Shown: positions 33,590 to 45,789 of the stretch, piece by piece
How the letters are laid out: each line of letters starts with the position of its first letter
How positions within the stretch are numbered: position 1 is the stretch's first letter
Assembly (NCBI GenBank): GCA_039000515.1
Contig: JBCFYV010000100.1
Span: 36,921,956 to 36,985,955, forward strand
Length of the DNA: 64,000 nt
Reading direction: 5' to 3'
DNA from: Timema cristinae
Lineage: Eukaryota > Arthropoda > Insecta > Phasmatodea > Timematidae
Translations under genes and position numbers: made by a program
Notes under the pieces: generated by a model
Told to the model about the DNA's origin: nothing
Seen by the model: only the letters and a program-made list of their open reading frames with translations
Databases searched by the model: none

Positions 33590-33775
33590 TAAATATAGAG
33601 ATGTAAGCCAATGGGAGTCTTAAACATAACTTAAGCATAATTTACCAATCCCTGGTTACCGTTGGGATAGTTCCCATATAAAAAGAAAAATACCCAAGGT
33701 ACCAGCCGGGAATAGAACCCGGGACCTCTAATTCCGTAGCCAGGTACACTGACCAATACATCACGGGGCCTGATA
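33590..33775 (-). repeat. SINE-F copy, reverse, best tRNA-like head
   Basis: 'ggttaccgttgggatagttc', 'aggtaccagccgggaataga', reversed B box 'atagaacccgggacc' and head end 'catcacggggcctg'. Confidence 0.82.
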
Positions 33776-33829
33776 GTATTTGAGATATGAACCATGACCT
33801 TGATTTGGACGTATTTAAAGTAAGTGTGT

Positions 33830-34081
33830 TTTTTAGCACTGCGTGTTATCACCCGTTCGGGTTGTTCGCTTACTAAGTATTAATTACGCTTTTGATTTTA
33901 GGGATTAGGAAGGTTATATTTAGAGGAAATGTACCTTAATTGCTTGGAGTGAGAGTTGAAACCTATCTTGTAAGAGCTCCTTTCTGTACATTAGACCAAG
34001 ATTCGAACCTGTCTCTCCATCATCGTCGGTCTAGTCTAGTGCGAGAGTAAGGTCTTAGACCATGTGGCCACTGAAGTGGGT
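33830..34081 (-). repeat. SINE-B copy, reverse
   Basis: 'tttagcactgcgtgttatca', 'cccgttcgggttgttcgc', body, B-box region 'agattcgaacctgtctc', 'gcgagagtaaggtcttagac' and 'atgtggccactgaagtggg'. Confidence 0.88.
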
Positions 34082-34293
34082 AAATGTTAGGTTAAGTTAG
34101 TCTTATCTTATAAATAGCAGCGTTAGATTAAATCCCTTTCTGCGCATGCTTGGGTCTTATACAGCCCAACAATCCGTAGATGTTCGTCAAATATACAGTG
34201 CTCATAACATACTGATATTAAGAAGATATATCCTCCTAATGAGAGAAAACTCTGTATTGTTAAAATTAACGTAAAACTAATAATGTCCTAAAC

Positions 34294-34532
34294 TGCTTCA
34301 GTAGCCGCATGGCCTAAGGTGTCAATCTCGTGTTAGGTTGGAATGCCAATGACGGGGACGTAGGGGTTCGAATCCCGGTCGGGTGTACCGACGGTGTTTT
34401 TTCCTAAATGATTTTCCACTCTCTGTCCACGTCAATGTGGGTACACCTCCACTAAATCGAACCTTCATCCCTCGTTCAATAGCGTAAAAGTAAATATGCG
34501 TATAACCTGAACAAAAAGAAGCGGTGCTAAAT
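34294..34532 (+). repeat. SINE-B copy
   Basis: 'cttcagtagccgcatggcct', 'gccaatgacggggacg', B box GGTTCGAATCCCGG, body, tail 'ataacctgaac' and 'aagcggtgctaaa'. Confidence 0.88.
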
Positions 34533-35145
34533 TTTAAAAAAATGTATAGTTTTTTATAAATTTATACGTTCCTAAATATCCCATAGGATTATAACGGATC
34601 AATTATTTTTAACCGGTAATAGACAATAAAATATGTTAATAAATTAAATTCATTTATGTACAAAGAGCATTATTTTTTTGGTTTGCGGTTACCAACGGAC
34701 ATCACAAATAACAAGAAATCATTTTATTTGCCGAGTAAAACTGAATCTTTGATATAATATTGATTGATAATCCCTTATTTTAAACACTATAATCCTTAAA
34801 AACTGTTCTAAATCAGGCCAGCAGTTTTTACTGCTACCCAGTTTTAAAAACAAAAAATCTCTTCCGAGATTTAGAGCTACGTGGTTATATGTTTATTTAT
34901 TTACCTAAGGATTTATGACCTACGTGATGTTTTACATTGTGATGAAATATTATCCTTTATGGCTTACATGCACATGACCCTTAAAACACACACACGAGAG
35001 TAAAAGTACACATTGTTTTATGTTCGCTAACGTTCTGGTGAAAATCCAGTGTACTTTTTAGAGGGAGCGGTTCGTGCATATTTGGACATCCAGATCATTA
35101 CGAATACGGATAGAGGAAAATATATAGCTTAGGGCTTACATTGTA
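34533..35145. other. Unannotated AT-rich stretch
   Basis: No ORF or repeat recognised. Confidence 0.35.
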
Positions 35146-35192
35146 AACATACGTACATACATACATACATACGTAAATGTACATACATACAT
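35146..35192. repeat. (TACA)n microsatellite
   Basis: Interrupted run of 'acatacatacatacata' with two 'cgta' interruptions. Confidence 0.9.
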
Positions 35193-35278
35193 AATCACAC
35201 CGTTCCCTTACGGGCTTGTCTTAGAAACTGTGCATTAGCTCATTAAACAACAACTCCGTACTTATTTTTTTTCTTATT

Positions 35279-35519
35279 TATTTAGCAGCACACCTGTTCG
35301 GTATATACGCTTAACTACTAATTACTCTAATGGGTTAGGAACTGGGAAAGTTGCATTTAGGGGAAATGAACCAGCATTGCATGGAAGAGAGTGGAAAACC
35401 ATTTATGAAAAACCACGCCCAATTCACCTGACCAAGATTCGAACTTTGATTTCCCCGTTCAAGCAGTCTAGCTCAACACGAAACAAGCGCGTTAACTAAC
35501 TACGCTACTGAGGTGGGCT
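35279..35519 (-). repeat. SINE-B2 copy, reverse
   Basis: Tail 'tagcagcacacctgttcgg', body, B box 'agattcgaactttga', 'agctcaacacgaaacaagcg' and the B2 head end 'ctacgctactgaggtgggct'. Confidence 0.85.
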
Positions 35520-35539
35520 ACTCCGTACTTAATTCATCC

Positions 35540-36500
35540 TCACAATTTCTTATCCATGCATGCATATTAGCCTTTGTTTCCACAACATCCATACACCAAA
35601 TCATACCGCTTTTTTAATCCTTAAAACCCTTAATGTTTCTATTTTTCACGCATTCGTCTAAAACATTTTTTCACGTCTTACATGGCCTACCCATTCCCTT
35701 TGAGTCACACACTATACCTTCACATATTTGATTCGTCACTCTATCCACACTCATTCTCTCAACATACCCGAACTAACGTAAGATGCCTTTTTCACATTGA
35801 TCTATTGGATTCCCTCTAAAATCACCTTCCTTCGTCACCCATTCATTACTGACAATATCCATGCGAGTTTGTCCACATTCATTTCTTTGATATCTCATTC
35901 TAACCGCATTCATCTTGCTCTTGTGTTTCTCATGAAAAACCCACACTTCACATTCATAAAATAATGTTGGCGTCAACATACTTTTATATACCTGCACTGC
36001 CATCTTTGCCTCTCTCCTTCATTCTTTGCAATAGTCCAACTACTCTCTGATATGCATTCACCCGTCTGTCGAATTCACTATATAGCCTTCCATTTTTACA
36101 AAACAGTTTTCCATAAATACAAAATCATTCACTTGTTCTGATATTTTTCCATTTATACTAAGCAGACAATCATTTCCTGATCCGTCTTTATCAAAAACTA
36201 TCACCTTTGTTTTCGATACATTTATACGAATATCCATTCTTCCTGTCGCCACATTCAAACGATTTAGTGCATTATGTAAGTCACTCTCATTATGAGTAAT
36301 AATCTGCATATAACAGCACTCTCACGTCCACATTGTCCACTTGTACACCAACTATGTGCTCATAAGCATAGCTCATACACTTATCCACGAATACATTAAA
36401 CAGCCACGAGACATAACACAATTTCTCTTAACACCCTGCCCAATGTCAAACCATCTATCGATAGGATGAATAATATATCTGAACATTATCTTCTCCACCA
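35540..36500 (-). pseudogene. Non-LTR retrotransposon reverse transcriptase relic
   Basis: Minus-strand conceptual fragments in RT order: DIGQGVKRNCVMS (motif B-like, about 36455), VRVLLYAD followed by a disrupted second Asp (degenerate YADD, about 36320), NALNRLNVATGRMDIRINVS then KTKVIVFDKDGSGND (36058-36309), LTPTLFYECEVWVFHEKHKS (35773-36003), then CEKGILR, a stop, and FGYVERMS. Frame changes and stops separate the pieces. About 950 bp, lacking the endonuclease and N-terminal RT. The C-terminal thumb/connection style is common in arthropod LINEs. Dead element. Confidence 0.85.
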
Positions 36501-36509
36501 CCTCCTTTC

Positions 36510-36770
36510 CTCCCACAACCTCCAGCCATCTGTCACTTGGTTTTCCTCTCGTCCTGTCACTTGGTTTTCCTCTCGTCCTGCTACCCCCCACCTCCATATC
36601 CAACATCCTCCTGGGTATCCTTTCCCTCTCCATTCTCCTCACATGGTCGTACACCTTAGTCGTGCCTAATCTCTCTTTTCTCATCCTATAAAATTTTTTC
36701 ACGCCAATCCTGCTTCTCAAAAATCTCAATTCATTCGCCTGCATTTTATCGGAGTTTGGTTTGATGTGAT
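36510..36770 (-). pseudogene. Second LINE C-terminal relic fused upstream
   Basis: Minus strand reads ELRFLRSRIGV, then VRRMERERIPRRMLDMEVGG, then a tandem 8-residue duplication (RTRGKPSD twice, from a 24-bp repeat), then RWLEVV. This is the C-terminal end of a LINE RT, yet it lies upstream of the RT palm of the neighbouring relic. A 123-codon ORF (36373-36744) runs across the junction and is a chance chimera of two elements. Confidence 0.78.
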
Positions 36771-36889
36771 CTCTCTATCCATCCGGTGCTGGGCATATAC
36801 TTAGCCCTGCGACTGGTTAGTGGTGTCTGCACCATATGGTAGAAATTCCAGGTACTGGGGTAGTCAGAAAAGTGTATTGGATCTCCGTT

Positions 36890-37143
36890 GCCTGCTACAC
36901 TGATTTTCTATGAGGGAGCGCAAAAGGGCCTACCAATTTTGCCGGGAAAGGTATTTTCACATACATTCCAGGGTTATTTTAAATGCCACAGTCGACAAAG
37001 GACCGACGGTTTTACTTCCCCTCCGAAGGAAGTTGTGCTACGTATTTATATAGTTCAAGAAAAATTTCTCAACCTCAGCTGGGTTTGAACCCCCGAACAT
37101 CGTGTTCTGAATTTATCCCTCTAACCCAAGACCACTTCGTCTT
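36890..37143 (-). repeat. SINE-G copy
   Basis: 'ttttgccgggaaaggtattt', 'ttcccctccgaaggaag', B-box region 'agctgggtttgaaccccc' and the head end 'taacccaagaccacttcg'. Partner of 9170-9418. Confidence 0.75.
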
Positions 37144-37352
37144 AGCAACTTTATGTGCTATATACAATATTTATTTACACTAATGAGTAGGGGGTAGAGA
37201 GATAAAATTTAAAATAACGGTAGCACCCTTACCCCCACCCTGCCCACCACGAGTAAGGGCCACACCGTGAAAAACGGCAGGCTCAAAATAAAATGTGATT
37301 GTCTCTAATAAAAAGGATGACTGGTTATTTTTTTATGTGTACACCTATATAT

Positions 37353-37693
37353 CAGTGGTTTCCAAACTATGGTGCGCGTATCACCGGTGGTACGTCAGGA
37401 GACGTCAAACAATTCAAGCCATTTAAAGTCTGAGAAAAGATAGGACCTCATCTACTCTTATAAATATATTCTTAGCAAGTCTAGTCAAAAGTAAAAGAGG
37501 ATTTAACAGTGGTTGGAGGTGTGGACACATTGATTTCATACAGCCGGCACAGTCGCTCAGTCAAGGTTATTATATCCCTGGGTACCATTAAAAATGTACC
37601 AAAATAGTACGGAACATTATCTTGGTGGTACTCAAAATTAAAGAGAATGTTTGGGGGTGTTATGCCATCCAAGAAGTTTGGGAACCATTGCTG
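37353..37693. mobile_element. hAT-like non-autonomous element (341 bp)
   Basis: Left CAGTGGTTTCCAAACT, right AAGTTTGGGAACCATTGCTG. The ends are inverted with a 3-base insertion at the right. TSD not found. A 63-codon minus-strand ORF inside has no transposase resemblance. Confidence 0.78.
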
Positions 37694-37831
37694 TACGTGA
37701 AAGATATGTCCTAAAAGTACTCAAACTACAAACCTTTGTCTTAGTGCCCCGATATTGTACTAACTTTTTTATTACTATTTCCACAATGTCTTTCTACCCA
37801 TTTTGGGTAGTGCCCATTTAGTTAGCTATGT

Positions 37832-37907
37832 CAGGGGTGGGGAACCCTTGGCATTGGAAGGCCGCAAGTCACTCCATGGATTCCTCGAAAGACAGCACAC
37901 TTTATGT
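37832..37907 (+). mobile_element. hAT terminal fragment
   Basis: CAGGGGTGGGGAACC followed by 'aaggccgcaag' is a typical hAT left end (CAGGGGTG..., GGGCCGCA). It is interrupted at 37908 by another hAT element. The opposite end is not identified beyond 38488. Confidence 0.65.
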
Positions 37908-37915
37908 ACTATACA

Positions 37916-38479
37916 AAGAGATAGGGTAAATTCGCTTTTGCAATAAACGCGAAAAACAATAAAAGGGTCGAAAATAGGGTGTTTCATAGCATTTGAAAGT
38001 GTATAAAGTGATTTTTATTTCGCGAATTAACGCGAAAAACGTGATTTTGAGAGTATTTTAGCTAAATTATTCTATTTAGCGAAATAGACGCGAATATCCT
38101 GAAAATGAAGTGCACTCAATAAAATGCTGAGCATTTCTATAAAACGATGTTTTTCAGCGGATATAAGTGATTAAAAAATCATTGAGTTTCACTCGTCTGT
38201 GTGCTTCAGCTCGGGTTTTACTTTCATCCTGTGCCTTCCACAGCCCATCCGGCTAATCGCCACATTCCGTTAGTCTTTGCTTAGCAACCAGTCACCCCCC
38301 TCCTTTCTGCCAATCCTTACGAAAGCCCAACCTCTGTCTTGACGCGACAACACTCTCTCTGGAAAAACATTTTTACCTATTTTGTTACAAAATGCTAAAT
38401 TATGCCACAAAACGCTAAATTTCCAATAATTAATGCTAAAAAAAAAACTGAAAATTAATGCTATTTTACCCCATCTCTA
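37916..38479. mobile_element. hAT element with 8-bp TSD and GCGAAA repeats
   Basis: Ends (a/t)AGAGAT(a/g)GGGTAAA are inverted. TSD actataca at 37908-37915 and 38480-38487 is perfect. Subterminal 'aaacgcgaaaaac', 'ttaacgcgaaaaacg' and 'tagacgcgaatatc' recur on the left, and 'aaacgctaaattt' and 'attaatgcta' on the right. Likely transposase-binding subrepeats (inference). No ORF. Inserted in the hAT fragment that begins at 37832. Confidence 0.88.
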
Positions 38480-38944
38480 ACTATACAGTAAATGCTGTCA
38501 AAATTTAAGTTAATGTCTTTTTTGGAACCCATGAAGGAGCGAACGGGGTTTTTTAGTCTACTTTTTCCCCGTTTTATTCAATGAGGACCAATTTCAATTT
38601 ATTATATATATTGATAATATAACTCTTTTATGCATCAATTATAATAGCCTATATTTTATAGAAATAGTTTTTCGCTGTTTATCGAGCTTGTTCTCCGTAG
38701 ATCTTAGTTAATTTTTAAATTCAACTGTAGATATATACTGTACAAGTATTCTTGAAAATATATATCAGCATTTAATAATTATTATAAAATTTAATAGAAA
38801 AATCATTCAAGATTGGAGCTATACAAAGCAAACATCTCAAGAGTTAATGAAACATTTCATTTTATTATTTTGTAGGAATACAATTCGAGTTTGAGAATGT
38901 ATAATTTATAAACGGTGAAGAGACATACAGTAGTTTACAGAATA

Positions 38945-39177
38945 TTATTATTAGCACTAGTCTTACTACCCGTTCGGGTTATACACACTTACGCTAATGT
39001 GTAATGGTAGGGTGATTGTGAGATGAAATGAAGGACCTAAAGTTTAACGTGGAATCCGAACCACGGTGGAGGCCTGGCATTTCCCACATTCACAAGATGT
39101 CTTGTCAGAGGTGAAGGAAGGGTTTGACAATCAGATAAATCTGTGCCGGGAGCGAGGATTGAACCCCTGATCCCAGC
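38945..39177 (-). repeat. SINE-A copy, reverse, 5'-truncated, 8-bp TSD
   Basis: From (ATT)n and 'actagtcttactacccg' to 'cccctgatcccagc', ending within the tRNA-like head before the A box. TSD acagaata at 38937-38944 and 39178-39185. Confidence 0.93.
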
Positions 39178-39416
39178 ACAGAATAAGTGAAAAGGCCGAA
39201 GGTTTTCCGTCACTGCGCTAAAATGTGTGTACATTCCGTAAATGTATTTAACCATGCAATTTTTATTAGTAAAAAAAATATTCCTATGGCCGGTTCATTT
39301 ATTTCCTGGACTTGGCACAAACAAAAGATTCAATAAATTCCTGAACTAGAAAGTCGGATCCCTACACAGGTTTTTTTTAACGTTACGTTTTACTAATAAT
39401 ATTAATATTTTAATAT

Positions 39417-39862
<446 letters not shown>

Positions 39863-40654
39863 CCCTTTACCGATTGTTTTCTAATCTCAAGACTAAATGC
39901 TGGTGAATTTGATCATAATTCAACCTCCCCTGATTCTGTTGTAGCTTAAATATGTATGCTGTAACAGAAAATGATAGGATGAGATATCCGGGAAATGTTG
40001 ACCAGATGTCTTATTTCATACCAAGAGTAAACGATTCCAATAATTTATTCTGCCAGAAATAAATTAACGGCCGAATATTTTGTGAGTCGTGGACCATTCG
40101 TAATAAATCAAATACAAAAAATATATTGTTTCTTAATGTTCTAATGACTGTGTTTTGTTATTGTATTTTGCTATTAAAAATGTTCATAAGCTAAACACAC
40201 TGATGGATTAATCTTAGATGTCTCAAATGATTTAAACATTCAGTATTATTTATTTTACAATGTATAAACGTTCACATAAATGTTTAGTGGAACACGAGGA
40301 ATTTGGAAGGTTTTCTTCATTAATCACTTCAGCGATTCATTATACCCGATACACTCTATATTTAGAAATGAAAACTTGCGAGAAAACTTTTCAACTTTTT
40401 TTTTTTAGATCATTGAATCTTAAAGTAAAGAGATGTACTGTATTCGTAAAGGTTTTGATAATAATATGCGAGTATAAGTATTAACATATATGGTCTACAG
40501 CAGACCTTAGAACTCTGAAGATAGCTACACTTTTGCGTTTCACCACCAAGCGCTGTAGTCGGTGAGTTTGTGAAGAAACACCATTGTTATGGTTTTATAG
40601 AAAATCATTTGATGATGTTTATGGTGTTAACGTCGATTAAATTAAATTTAACAG

Positions 40655-40810
40655 ACGTAGTCTAGTTTATTGGGGACTGGCTTGAAAGCCAATAATTTCC
40701 ACTCTCCCTCCACGAAAATGGTGGTACATTTCCTTTCATTAATACCATGGTGGTATATTATAACATTGTATCCTATAACCTTAATGGTGAAGTAAGACAC
40801 GATTGAAAAT
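40655..40810 (+). repeat. SINE-B body/tail fragment
   Basis: 'ttccactctccctccacg', 'ggtggtacatttcctttcat', then 'tcctataaccttaatggtga' and 'agtaagacacgat'. Strongly diverged, head unrecognisable. Confidence 0.6.
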
Positions 40811-40918
40811 AAGGAAAAAGAAAATATATTTTAATTTAATTCACTATATTTAAATTCGTTTTAAAAGTTTCGAAAAAAAAAAGATAATTTCCCATCTCAC
40901 ATCCGTTATTATTTAAGT

Positions 40919-41160
40919 CCGACACCTTAGCTTAGTCGATATCGTTTCTTTTTAGTGAGATAATTGTCCCGGGTTCGATTCCTGGCATAACAGAAAAAAA
41001 ATTATCATGGTGAACGATGGGTTTCCTCTGTCACATTGATAAATTAACGGGCGGGGACTGAATGTTGTGTCTGCTTAGATCTAAGTTAGTTTATAAGTCG
41101 TGTGCTGATATAATCAGTCGGCTTAAAAGTGCTCATTTAATACCTCAAATAAATGAATAT
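40919..41160 (+). repeat. SINE-C copy, near full length
   Basis: 'ccgacaccttagcttagtcg', B box GGGTTCGATTCCTGG, 'acattgataaattaacggg', 'gactgaatgttgtgtctg', 'agtttataagtcgtgtg', 'ataatcagtcggct' and end 'cctcaaataaatgaat'. Does not share the SINE-A/B tail. Confidence 0.9.
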
Positions 41161-41454
41161 GTAATTATGTACGAACATCTCTACGTTAGCTATCCTTTGA
41201 ATTAACTCAATCCATGGCTATATTGGTGTGCATTTTTACTGTGAGCTTATTATGTAAGTAAATTAAATTAAATTAATTATTATCTAGGCCTATGTGTATA
41301 TCTAAGTGATGTCGAGCTGGCTGTACACACTTCCGTTTGATGTTGTTAAGTAGTGCATGTGAGCTTAGGAGCTAAATTAAAAGGGAAATTAAATACAGGA
41401 TTACGTTTGAATCATAAAACCTTTCTAAGTGAGCTTATCGAAATTGGGAACAAT

Positions 41455-42490
41455 TTAAAAGTTTTTTCATTATAAAATAGTATTTTTTTTATTATTTTAC
41501 TTTCATGAGACCCTTTGTAGAAAGAAGGTATTGATTTTTTTTTTTTTCAAACTTAGTATTTTGATAAATGTTGGTTTTCATGACCCCCTGAACCCGTAAA
41601 ATGGTTTTAAATTTCAGTATCTCGGACTAGTAGATCCGAAACGATTTTACCGATTGGAATAAAACTTGATATCTGAGGTTTTCTTTGGGATTCCCTGGCG
41701 AGTTTTTGGAATAAGATTATCTAACAATAAAAATAGATTTTCTAACAATAAAAATAGAGAAAAAAGTCAACTATCTCTAAATTGGCTCTAACAATTTTGA
41801 TTAAAATATTTATCTAAAAAAAGATTATCAGATTTTCGTGAAAATTACTTAAATGTTAGTTCACTAAAGCGGAAATTCCCAAATTTTATCATATCTCCGT
41901 AACTCTGTGAGGTGCAAAATAACGTATCATTGCAAAAATGTATGACTATTAAAAATAAAAATATTTAATTTGAAATCTAAACTTTTATAAAACCCTTAGT
42001 TTCTTAGCTATAAGCAATTTCTTTTACTTTATCTCGACACCTCGGAAAATCGAAACAAAAAATATTATTGTTTTCACAATGACGTCTGTTTGTCTATCTA
42101 TCTGTACCTTGGGGATAAGAGCCGAAATTACTTTACCGATTGTACTAAAATTTGGTGTAAGAGTTTTTATAGGGTCCCTCCCGAAGGACAAACAGAGAAT
42201 AAATAGATTTTCTCGAAATTTGGTCCAACTATTTTGAATACATTTTGATATCTAAACACTGTTTGTCACTCTTAACAAGATGGCAACTTTCCTTTTTTCA
42301 TTAAAATTACTTAAGGGGTTACTTTACATGGCAGAAATTCATCAATTTTAATCATTTCTCCGCAACTATTTAAGATCGAAATAACTTATCATTGATAAGG
42401 GGTAACACGATTAAAGATTAAAATCTTTTATTTTAAATACATTTTTATTAAACCAATAATTTCTTAGCTATAAACAAATATAAATACTTT
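41455..42490 (+). repeat. Dispersed repeat R, two tandem copies
   Basis: Two consecutive R units (about 41455-42010 and 42010-42490), each with 'ttttaccgat', 'agattttct', 'taa(c/t)gtatcattg' or 'taacttatcattg', and 'tttcttagctataa' at the end. They differ substantially from each other. Confidence 0.72.
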
Positions 42491-42504
42491 TTAATTCAGG
42501 TTGG

Positions 42505-42708
42505 ATGACCTGGTGGTCTAGGGGTAAGGTGTCGACTTCTGTGTTGGGTGTCCGGGGCTCAATCCTCGGTTCCGGCACAGATTTATCTGACTAACAAGCT
42601 CTTCCTTCACCTCTGACAAGACGTGTATTAATCCCAACTTGTTAATGTGGGGAATGCCAGGCCTCCATCGTGGTTCGGATCACACGTTAAACTGTAGGTC
42701 CTCTATTT
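42505..42708 (+). repeat. SINE-A2 copy, 3'-truncated
   Basis: Head with TGGTCTAGGGG and 'ggctcaatcctcgg', A2 segment 'gtgtattaatcccaacttg', body to 'gtaggtcctctattt'. The tail is absent. Confidence 0.88.
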
Positions 42709-42959
42709 CGACACGTTTAATCCGCGTGACCATTGATGCAGGTAGAAAGTTATTCTCAATCAACTTCGTCTGGTTCATTGTGCGAATATTAAGTTTTAAC
42801 ATGATCGGGATTTGAACCAGTCTCTTGGTATATTTAAGTCAACTCCCATGTTTTTGGACATGTCCTAGCCCATTAGATAGTTTAATCCGATGATAAACAG
42901 TTTTGGTATAAGAAAACACGCTGGGAAGGGAGATGGAAGTAATAAAGATTAATCACTGC

Positions 42960-43120
42960 TCCGACACCTTAGATCTTTCGGTAGCGCGACTGGGTTTGAT
43001 TCCCGGCCTGGCCAAAATATTGCTGGGATTTGAGGCTTCTTTTTTGACAGTAATGAATTTACGTTCGGGAGACTGGATGCTGTGTTTGTTAGAGAATTAA
43101 GTTAGTTTGTAAACCAATAC
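42960..43120 (+). repeat. SINE-C copy, shortened
   Basis: 'ccgacaccttagatctttcg', B box GGGTTTGATTCCCGG, 'cgggagactggatgctgtgt' and 'taagttagtttgtaaa'. The head lacks about 25 bases before the B box. Confidence 0.8.
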
Positions 43121-43134
43121 TAAAACCCAATTTC

Positions 43135-43372
43135 CGGTGAGTATGCGGACTGAATGCCAAGATCAAATATTATCTAAGCTGGTCTTGCAGTGACACGGTT
43201 TCAAATCCCGGCCGGTTGTGCTGAGGGTAATTTTTTTCTAAGCAATGTTTCCATACCTCCCTCCACGCCAATACTGACATATTTTCCTTTAAAATCCTAC
43301 TTTCCTCGTCCTTACTTCATTAATGAAAGTATATTCTTATAGCCCGAATGGGCTGTAATACGCGAAGCAAAA
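43135..43372 (+). repeat. SINE-B copy
   Basis: Degraded head, B box 'ggtttcaaatcccggcc', 'acctccctccacgccaat', tail 'atagcccgaatgggctgtaa' and an A-rich end. Abuts the preceding SINE-C. Confidence 0.78.
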
Positions 43373-43374
43373 AA

Positions 43375-44470
43375 AAAAAGAAAAAAGTCCTACGTAAATT
43401 TTGCCGTTCTTTTCATAACGATGCAGTTGTTGACCTAGCCGCCGTGCCTCGGAGCAGCACCGTTGACGTAATCTGACAGGGACGACAACAGGTTGCCGAT
43501 GCCAGTGAATTTACAACCCCGCAAACTGGTAATTACAAGCAAACTGAAAAGTGACAAGTTATTAATTAGTTTATTATGGGTTTTGTGTATACTCTCTGTA
43601 ATCAGCTCCAGTGAATATTATGGAGCCGTTCTCTGTTTGTATCCCTCCCCCTTTCCTCCTATCCTCTTCTTCCCCTATCGCCGTCTGCTTTTCCTCCGTA
43701 TCAAACGAGCGTCACATACTAAGTAGAGCGAAATAATGACACCGTAGATTCATAAAGTTGGAGCCAAGCCGGGTTTTTTTTCCAACACTACCAGCTAATT
43801 GGATAGTATTGTGTCAGAAGAAATATTAATATTACAAATCGTATATATATATATATATTATATATATATATATAATATATATTTCCTCATATAGTATATT
43901 ATAGTTTGAAACACGTAAAAATATAATATCAAAATACGATGTTATAATTAATTATAGATATATATTTTGATCCCGATCGTAAACGTAATTTTTGAAAAAC
44001 GTTCAGATTTTTCAAAATTATACATCGGAAAACAAACTAACCTCATAGAATATGTTTTAGAAAAACAAATATATATCCTCATTTATTATGTAAAACCATT
44101 CATTCACAAATACCTATTTTGGACAAAATGGTTGATACAATTTTAAAATAATGAAAATTCTCCAAAATTCAGTCTTTAGTAAACTACCAGTAGATCACAA
44201 ATTTAACAAAGTTGTTACAGCGATTTTCTATAAATTTGGAATTTTCAAAATTCAAGCAATTCTTAAGTTTATTTATAGGATCAAAATCACAATATTAATT
44301 TGAGCTATACCTATATAACACATAATATCAAGTTAGAAAGAAATCCATCAAATTATTTCGTTTGTACTCTCAGATACAGACTGACATACAGACATACATA
44401 GATATGACACTTTTTTTAAAAGTTTGGGGGCAAATAAAATATCGTGATCCTTCATAATCTTGAGTTCTAC
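43375..44470. other. Unique region, then TA-rich and R-like DNA
   Basis: 43380-43740 is GC-richer with a 77-codon ORF (43493-43726) that has a hydrophobic middle but no recognised domain. 43843-43882 is a (TA)n tract. 44380-44460 has 'acagactgacatacagac', which recalls the R family. Confidence 0.4.
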
Positions 44471-45054
44471 ATTTTTCAAGAATATAGTACTAAAAAAGTA
44501 GAAACAATTCTTTGGAATTAAAAATAAATGGTATGGAACTCTGCACGGACTTTCTCGCTCTATTGTTTATAAATGTATATATTTACTCTAAACTCGTAAT
44601 ACATGTGAGATGAAATAATATACACTAGAAAACTCAAGCATAAATTTCACTATACTTACGTAAAACATCTTTTGAGTCCCGGTTTTAAATTTTATAGTTT
44701 TATTTTTAAAGAATGTCCGGACCAATAAAAATGATCGATTTTGGGTCCACTAGGGTCAACACTTCATACTAAAATTTTAAAATGTTACTAGTTGTTTCAC
44801 ATCTTCAGGTCATCGCATTGCTATTCAATTCCTCATTTATAAATTTTGTCCAATAAAAAATATAAATATTGACTATTGAGTCTAAAATGAAGGAGATAGA
44901 TCATTGTTGTACAAACATTTCTCCTAAGAGGTTAAAGGAAAAATAACCATATTGAGAGACTTACTTATATTTAATTACTCTTGGCATTAGAGAATTATTG
45001 CGTTAAAACTAAAGTAGTATCGCTTTACAACTAAAGCTCACAAAAGTGTATTAA

Positions 45055-45500
45055 TATATTTGCCAATATCTTAGAAAATATTGGTTTTATAAAAATATAT
45101 TTCAAATAAAAATGTTTTATTTTTAATAGTACTACAATTTTGCAATGATAAGTTATTTAGCATCTAAAATATTTGTGGAAAAACAGAAATTTCCGCTTCT
45201 GTAAAGTACCCTAAAATTCAATTTCATTGGAAAATGGAAATAGCCATTTTTTTTATAATCTTAATCAACACCTAGACACTAATTTTAATCAAAATCGTTA
45301 GAGCCGATTATTAGAAAATCTGTTTTTTTCTCTTTTCACTTTTTATTAATCTACTCTTTTTTAGTTTAAACAGACACACAGACAGATGGAATTGCAAAAA
45401 CCACTTTTTAGGGTTCGGGGGGTCATGAGACGTTGACATCCATCAACATATCAGGCTACATTTTTTTTCTTACGGTCGCAATACTTGACATTTAGTGTTC
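45055..45500 (-). repeat. Dispersed repeat R, reverse
   Basis: Reversed R landmarks: 'caatgataagttattt', 'aatttccgcttctgtaaagt', 'cacagacagatgg', 'ggggtcatgagacgttgaca' and 'ggtcgcaatactt'. Confidence 0.72.
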
Positions 45501-45503
45501 AAA

Positions 45504-45504
<1 letters not shown>

Positions 45505-45540
<36 letters not shown>

Positions 45541-45785
45541 TAGCACCGCGTCTTACTACTCGTTCGGGTTATACGCTTTTAGTGCTAATTACGCTAATGG
45601 TTGGGAATTGGGATGGCTAAATTAGAGGAAGTGAACCCGCATTTGCGTGGAGGGAGAGGTGAAAACCATTTAGGAAAAATCACCCCCAGTTCACTCGACC
45701 GAGATTCGAACCTTGATCTCCCCGTCCTCAGCGGTTGAGCTCAACACGACTAGCGCGTTAGCCAACTACGCCACCGAGGTGGGTT
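45505..45785 (-). repeat. SINE-B2 copy, reverse, with (ATT)n
   Basis: (ATT)n about 30 bases, 'tagcaccgcgtcttactact', full body, B box 'agattcgaaccttgatctc', 'gagctcaacacgactagcgc' and head end 'ctacgccaccgaggtggg'. Flanks share only 'ttcaaa'. It lies between two R units. Confidence 0.92.
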
Positions 45786-45789
45786 TCAA

